This document shows positions 5,771 to 9,318 of a stretch of 9,318 bases of DNA, in pieces. A program made the position numbers and the translations under genes. The notes below the pieces were generated by a model that saw nothing but the letters and a program-made list of their open reading frames with translations, searched no databases and was not told the DNA's origin. Position 1 is the first letter of the stretch. Every line of letters starts with the position of its first letter. The stretch is from Rhodobacterales bacterium UBA3077 (lineage in GTDB: Bacteria > Pseudomonadota > Alphaproteobacteria > Rhodobacterales > Rhodobacteraceae): positions 6,504 through 15,821 of the forward strand of contig DFBP01000203.1 of NCBI GenBank assembly GCA_002366685.1, read 5' to 3'.

Positions 5771-7119
5771 TGGCCCAGAATATTCTAATGCCCGCCCTTT
5801 CGCCAACCATGGAAGAAGGCAATCTGGCCAAATGGCTGGTCAAGGAAGGGGACACAGTCGAATCCGGCGATATCCTTTGCGAGATCGAAACAGACAAAGC
5901 CACAATGGAGTTTGAAGCCGTTGATGAAGGTGTCATCGGAAAAATTCTCGTTGGAGATGGAGCGGAAGGCGTAAAAGTAAACACGCCAATTGCTGTTCTT
6001 ATCGAAGAAGGTGAAAGTGACGGGGCAACGCCGGCGGCGGCCCCTGCCCCGGCAGCCGCCGAGGCAGCACCTGCACCAGCCGCTGCCGCTCCAGTGGTCA
6101 GCGCCCCTGTCGAGCAAGACCTCCCTGAAGGCACAACTTTTAAATCACAAACCGTGCGCGAAGCGATACGTGATGCTATGTCCGAAGAAATGCGCCGCTC
6201 CGAAGATGTTTTTTTATTGGGGGAAGAGGTCGCGCAATACCAAGGGGCCTATAAGGTCTCGCAAGGGATGTTGGATGAATTCGGCGCCAAACGGGTGATT
6301 GATACACCCATCACCGAGCATGGCTTCACCGGAATCGCCGTTGGCGCTGCCTTTGCCGGGCTCAACCCGATTGTCGAGTTCATGACCTTCAACTTCGCCA
6401 TGCAGGCGATTGACCAGATCATCAATTCCGCCGCCAAAACCCGCTATATGTCAGGCGGTCAAATGACCTGCCCGATCGTATTTCGTGGGGCCAATGGCGC
6501 CGCCTCCCGCGTGGGGGCGCAGCACAGCCACGACTATGCAACGTGGTATGCGCAGGTGCCCGGCCTCAAGGTTGTGATGCCCTATGCCGCGTCGGACTAT
6601 AAAGGCCTGTTGAAATCGGCCATCCGAGACCCGAACCCGGTAATTTTTCTTGAAAATGAAATCCTCTATGGCCGCTCCTTTGATGTGCCGGAAATCGAGG
6701 ATTACACGGTGCCTATCGGCAAAGCCCGCATTTGGCGGGAAGGCGATGATGTAACGATTGTCAGCTTCGGTATCGGTATGCAATACGCGCTTGAAGCGGC
6801 AGATAAACTCGCTGAGGAAGGCATCTCGGCCGAGGTCATCGACCTGCGCAGCCTGCGCCCGATGGACACCGAAACCGTGGTCAAGTCGGTGATGAAAACC
6901 AACCGGTGTGTGACCGTGGAAGAAGGCTTCCCCGTCGCCTCCATCGGCGGCCATATCTCGGCGACCATCATGCAGGAAGCGTTTGATTATCTGGATGCGC
7001 CAGTGATCAATTGCACCGGTAAAGATGTTCCGATGCCATATGCCGCCAACCTCGAAAAACTGGCGCTGGTGACCACTGATGAAGTGATTGCCGCTGTTAA
7101 ATCAGTTACTTACCGATAG
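5770..7119 (+). CDS. pdhB: Pyruvate dehydrogenase E1 component, beta subunit, with N-terminal lipoyl domain
   Basis: Beta subunit of pyruvate dehydrogenase E1. At 449 residues it is about 120 longer than a plain E1-beta, because residues 1-80 are a complete lipoyl domain with the lipoylation site K43 in [11 protein letters not shown]. An Ala/Pro-rich flexible linker follows (about 85-115). The E1-beta part begins near 123 with [14 protein letters not shown]. It contains [17 protein letters not shown] (151-167), [16 protein letters not shown] (179-194), [15 protein letters not shown] (203-217), [20 protein letters not shown] (250-269), with the active-site histidine expected at H252 or H254, and the transketolase C-terminal domain (about 325-445). 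Such a lipoylated E1-beta is known from alphaproteobacteria such as Zymomonas and Sinorhizobium. The domain is nearly identical to that of the following gene. The pdhC ribosome site overlaps this stop codon. Confidence 0.96.
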   Translation: MAQNILMPALSPTMEEGNLAKWLVKEGDTVESGDILCEIETDKATMEFEAVDEGVIGKILVGDGAEGVKVNTPIAVLIEEGESDGATPAAAPAPAAAEAAPAPAAAAPVVSAPVEQDLPEGTTFKSQTVREAIRDAMSEEMRRSEDVFLLGEEVAQYQGAYKVSQGMLDEFGAKRVIDTPITEHGFTGIAVGAAFAGLNPIVEFMTFNFAMQAIDQIINSAAKTRYMSGGQMTCPIVFRGANGAASRVGAQHSHDYATWYAQVPGLKVVMPYAASDYKGLLKSAIRDPNPVIFLENEILYGRSFDVPEIEDYTVPIGKARIWREGDDVTIVSFGIGMQYALEAADKLAEEGISAEVIDLRSLRPMDTETVVKSVMKTNRCVTVEEGFPVASIGGHISATIMQEAFDYLDAPVINCTGKDVPMPYAANLEKLALVTTDEVIAAVKSVTYR

Positions 7120-7129
7120 GAGCGCGAAC

Positions 7130-8413
7130 ATGCCAATTGACATCCTTATGCCTGCCCTCTCGCCCACAATGGAAGAAGGCACCCTCGCCAAATGGTTGGT
7201 CAAAGAAGGGGATACCGTTGAATCCGGCGATGTTCTCTGCGAAATCGAGACGGATAAAGCCACGATGGAATTTGAAGCCGTGGACGAAGGCACCATAGGC
7301 AAAATTCTGGTTGCCGATGGCTCCGAAGGCGTCAAAGTGAATGAACCGATCGCAGTGCTGCTGGAAGAAGGGGAAAGCGCAGATGATATCGGCGCAGCCC
7401 CTGCGCCCGCCGCCGCACCAGAAAAAGTGGCCGAGGCGGAGGCCCCCGCCTCAACGCCTCAGCCTACCCCCGCTATCGCCAGACCTGCAGGGGTATCTTC
7501 GGGAGAGCGCATTTTCGCTTCCCCGTTGGCTCGTAGAATTGCCGCGCAAAAAGGCCTCGATCTTAAATCTATTCAGGGCTCGGGTCCCAAAGGCCGAATT
7601 GTGAAAGCAGATGTTGAAGGCGCGACTGCACAGCCAGCACCTGCTGCGGCGGTTACCGCAAGCAGCGCACCTGCACCGCAAAGCGCCAGCGCCGAGCAAG
7701 TCATGGCTATGTACGCCGATCGAGAATTCGAAGAAATGCCGCTCGACGGCATGCGCAAAATCATTGCTGCCCGCCTTACCGAGGCCAAGCAAACCATTCC
7801 GCATTTCTACCTGCGCCGCGAAATCCAGCTCGACGCACTGTTGAAATTCCGCAGTGAAATCAACAAAGGTTTGGAAGCCAAAGGCATCAAACTTTCGGTG
7901 AATGACTTCATCATAAAAGCCTGCGCCAGCGCCCTGCAAGAGGTTCCCGATTGCAATGCCGTTTGGGCGGGTGATCGTATCCTGAAGCTCAAGCCTTCTG
8001 ACGTTGCGGTGGCCGTAGCGATTGAAGGCGGCCTGTTCACTCCGGTCCTGCGTGACGCTGAATCCCGCACCCTCTCGAGCCTGTCGGTCGAGATGAAAGA
8101 CCTCGCTGCCCGAGCCAAAGAGCGCAAGCTTGCGCCGCATGAATATCAAGGCGGCAGCTTTGCGATCTCTAACCTCGGAATGATGGGCATCACCAATTTT
8201 GATGCGGTTATCAACCCACCCCACGGCTCGATCCTTGCCGTTGGCGCGGGGCAAAAAATGCCTGTGGTCAATGCCGATGGTGAGCTCGATATTGCAACCG
8301 TTATGTCCGTTACCCTGTCGGTTGATCACCGGGTAATTGACGGCGCTTTAGGAGCCCAGTTCCTTGCCGCTGTCAAAAATAATCTGGAAAATCCGGTCAC
8401 AATGCTGGCCTGA
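7130..8413 (+). CDS. pdhC: Dihydrolipoyllysine acetyltransferase, PDH E2 component
   Basis: E2 is the structural core of the pyruvate dehydrogenase complex and transfers the acetyl group from lipoyl to coenzyme A. The 427 residues divide into one lipoyl domain (1-80, lipoyl lysine K43), an Ala/Pro/Glu linker (about 84-122) and the E1/E3-binding domain (about 127-163, [10 protein letters not shown] and [11 protein letters not shown]). A second linker (about 165-188) leads to the acetyltransferase domain (about 200-427). The catalytic motif DHRVIDG (399-405) has H400 and D404. SNLGMMGI (347-354) and [12 protein letters not shown] (361-372) are typical of E2. The ATG at 7130 is preferred over an in-frame start at 7088, which lies inside pdhB. 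AGGAG at 7118-7122 overlaps the pdhB stop and is seven bases from the ATG. No lpd gene follows; the next gene is convergent. Confidence 0.97.
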   Translation: MPIDILMPALSPTMEEGTLAKWLVKEGDTVESGDVLCEIETDKATMEFEAVDEGTIGKILVADGSEGVKVNEPIAVLLEEGESADDIGAAPAPAAAPEKVAEAEAPASTPQPTPAIARPAGVSSGERIFASPLARRIAAQKGLDLKSIQGSGPKGRIVKADVEGATAQPAPAAAVTASSAPAPQSASAEQVMAMYADREFEEMPLDGMRKIIAARLTEAKQTIPHFYLRREIQLDALLKFRSEINKGLEAKGIKLSVNDFIIKACASALQEVPDCNAVWAGDRILKLKPSDVAVAVAIEGGLFTPVLRDAESRTLSSLSVEMKDLAARAKERKLAPHEYQGGSFAISNLGMMGITNFDAVINPPHGSILAVGAGQKMPVVNADGELDIATVMSVTLSVDHRVIDGALGAQFLAAVKNNLENPVTMLA

Positions 8414-8450
8414 TCTGCTTTCCTACAAAAAAAGCCCGCGAGGTCTAATT

Positions 8451-8478
8451 GGCCGTCACCCCTTATGGAGCGACGGCC
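8451..8478. terminator. Hairpin between convergent pdhC and cysE, possible bidirectional terminator
   Basis: GGCCGTC (8451-8457) and GACGGCC (8472-8478) form a perfect 7-bp stem with a 14-base loop. Rightward it is followed only by TCTCTTC. Leftward, a run of seven T on the minus strand (A at 8427-8433) comes 17 bases after the stem, too far for a standard terminator. Its place between converging genes supports a stop function, but the structure is not canonical. Confidence 0.4.
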
Positions 8479-8483
8479 TCTCT

Positions 8484-9287
8484 TCAACCATTCAGCAACT
8501 GATCCATTTGGTTGGAGGGCTGGTCACACCCAGCCTCACCCACAACCTTAGCCGGCACACCAGCCACCGTTTTGTTGGGTGGAATATCACGCAACACAAC
8601 CGACCCGGCCGCCACGCGGCTACAATGTCCGATATGGATATTCCCGAGTACCTTTGCACCCGCTCCGAGCAACACACCGTTTCCAATCTTCGGGTGCCGG
8701 TCATCGTCATCTTTACCCGTTCCGCCCAACGTCACCGAATGCAGCATAGAAACATTGTCACCAACAACCGCAGTCTCCCCGATCACAATCGAGTGGGCAT
8801 GGTCAATCATCAGCCCCTGCCCCACAACAGCTCCGGGGTGAATATCAATTCCAAAAACCTCGGAGCTCCGCATCTGGATAAAATAGGCCATATCCTTACG
8901 GCCTGTTTCCCATAACCAATGAGCTACCCGATAGGCTTGAACCGCTTGAAATCCCTTGAAATAAAGCAACGGTTGAATGCTCCGGTGGCACGCCGGATCG
9001 CGATCCAGCACCGCCACAATATCGGCGCGCGCGGCCTGCCCAAGCTCTGGCATGTCTTTATAGGCCTCTACGCACACTTCGTTGAGCACACTCTCCGTCA
9101 TATCCCCCGAAGCCAACTTTTGGGCAATCCGGTAGGAGAGTGCGGATTCCAGCGTTTTATGATGCAGCACAGCGCCATAAACGACTCCGGCCATTGCCGG
9201 TTCCGCATCAATAATTTCCTGCCCTTCGGCTTTAATAGCCGCCCATACCGGGTCCAAAAGTCCGAGTTTTGCTTGGTATTGCGTCAT
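8484..9287 (-). CDS. cysE: Serine O-acetyltransferase
   Basis: CysE acetylates L-serine with acetyl-CoA to O-acetylserine, the precursor for cysteine synthesis, in the cytoplasm. The 267 residues are close to E. coli CysE. The N-terminal helical domain (about 8-112, from DPVWAAIKAEGQEI to IQPLLYFKGFQA) is followed by a left-handed beta-helix of hexapeptide repeats (about 145-235). Active-site motifs are FGIDIHPGA (145-153) and MIDHAHSIVIGETAVVGDNVS (160-180), where D148, D162 and H163 align with the E. coli catalytic residues. LHSVTLGGTGK (182-192), DRHPKIG (196-202), GAGAKVLGNI (208-217) and AGVPAKVVG (242-250) complete the acyltransferase signature. The tail ends MDQLLNG, lacking the terminal isoleucine used to dock into CysK. 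The start at 9287 has a GGAGTGAG ribosome site. It is transcribed toward pdhC and is independent of it. Confidence 0.96.
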   Translation of the reverse strand: MTQYQAKLGLLDPVWAAIKAEGQEIIDAEPAMAGVVYGAVLHHKTLESALSYRIAQKLASGDMTESVLNEVCVEAYKDMPELGQAARADIVAVLDRDPACHRSIQPLLYFKGFQAVQAYRVAHWLWETGRKDMAYFIQMRSSEVFGIDIHPGAVVGQGLMIDHAHSIVIGETAVVGDNVSMLHSVTLGGTGKDDDDRHPKIGNGVLLGAGAKVLGNIHIGHCSRVAAGSVVLRDIPPNKTVAGVPAKVVGEAGCDQPSNQMDQLLNG

Positions 9288-9291
9288 AATC

Positions 9292-9318
9292 TCACTCCGT
9301 CGCCGATTTTTCCGACAT
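9292..9318 (-). CDS. Possible C-terminal end of a gene upstream of cysE
   Basis: On the minus strand this frame reads MSEKSATE and then TGA, stopping four bases before the cysE ATG and overlapping its ribosome site. The frame is open to the window edge, so it may be the tail of a longer upstream gene in an operon with cysE. Nine codons are too few to identify it, and it may be no gene at all. Confidence 0.25.
   Translation of the reverse strand: MSEKSATE

Noticed and set aside
4844..5806. Open frame of 320 codons on the minus strand
   Set aside because: It lies wholly opposite pdhA, whose protein is unmistakable; the translation has no family resemblance and is a codon-bias shadow.
7451..8329. 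Open frame of 292 codons on the minus strand
   Set aside because: Antisense shadow of the pdhC acetyltransferase region; no motif and no ribosome site of note.
8427..8450. Canonical cysE terminator ending in T7 on the minus strand
   Set aside because: The GCGGGC before the T-run has no good partner; the only clear stem is 17 bases away, so I list the hairpin with low confidence only.
8364..8915. Open frame of 183 codons on the plus strand
   Set aside because: Covers the end of pdhC and the antisense of cysE; the CysE hexapeptide repeats on the minus strand are the real coding signal.

Overview
The window looks like an ordinary chromosomal stretch from an alphaproteobacterium. Three gene arrangements support this: a ZapA gene preceded by a small coiled-coil partner gene beside transketolase; an FtsB-like gene directly before the pyruvate dehydrogenase (PDH) genes; and an E1-beta subunit with its own N-terminal lipoyl domain. 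Base composition is moderate (mid-50s percent G+C by impression, not computed). A 47-residue membrane peptide before pgk recalls small proteins I associate with Rhodobacterales, so a lower-GC member of that order is my best guess. No mobile element, CRISPR array, tRNA or rRNA was seen.

Layout. At 1-570, on the minus strand, lies a two-gene cell-division operon: a ZauP-like coiled coil followed by zapA, overlapping by 8 bases, with zapA running off the left edge. A 166-base divergent intergenic region (571-736) separates it from the plus-strand genes. These are tkt (transketolase, GTG start at 737), a 47-residue single-pass membrane peptide (2843-2986) and pgk (3013-4203). The pgk gene ends in a strong intrinsic terminator. 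Two more hairpins follow it, then a monocistronic FtsB-like division gene (4352-4654). A short intergenic region with nested inverted repeats and a promoter candidate leads into pdhA-pdhB-pdhC (4772-8413), tightly packed and surely one operon. On the minus strand, cysE (8484-9287) converges on pdhC. The last 27 bases may be the end of a gene upstream of cysE.

How the genes work together. tkt and pgk serve the pentose-phosphate and glycolytic/gluconeogenic pathways, and PdhABC converts pyruvate to acetyl-CoA. The dihydrolipoamide dehydrogenase (E3) needed by the complex is not in the window. The central-carbon genes are interleaved with divisome genes (zapA, the zauP-like gene, ftsB). CysE makes O-acetylserine, consuming acetyl-CoA, and is separately transcribed.

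The most notable non-coding signals are: (1) four GANTC sites (the CcrM methylation motif of alphaproteobacteria) within 76 bases over the hairpin-rich ftsB promoter region; (2) four CATAG half-sites in nested, mutually exclusive inverted repeats at the pdhA promoter; (3) a 12-base sequence shared by the tkt 3' flank and the pdhA leader. I see no clear candidate for a wholly new multi-gene system; the small peptide and the two regulatory regions are the least explained parts.
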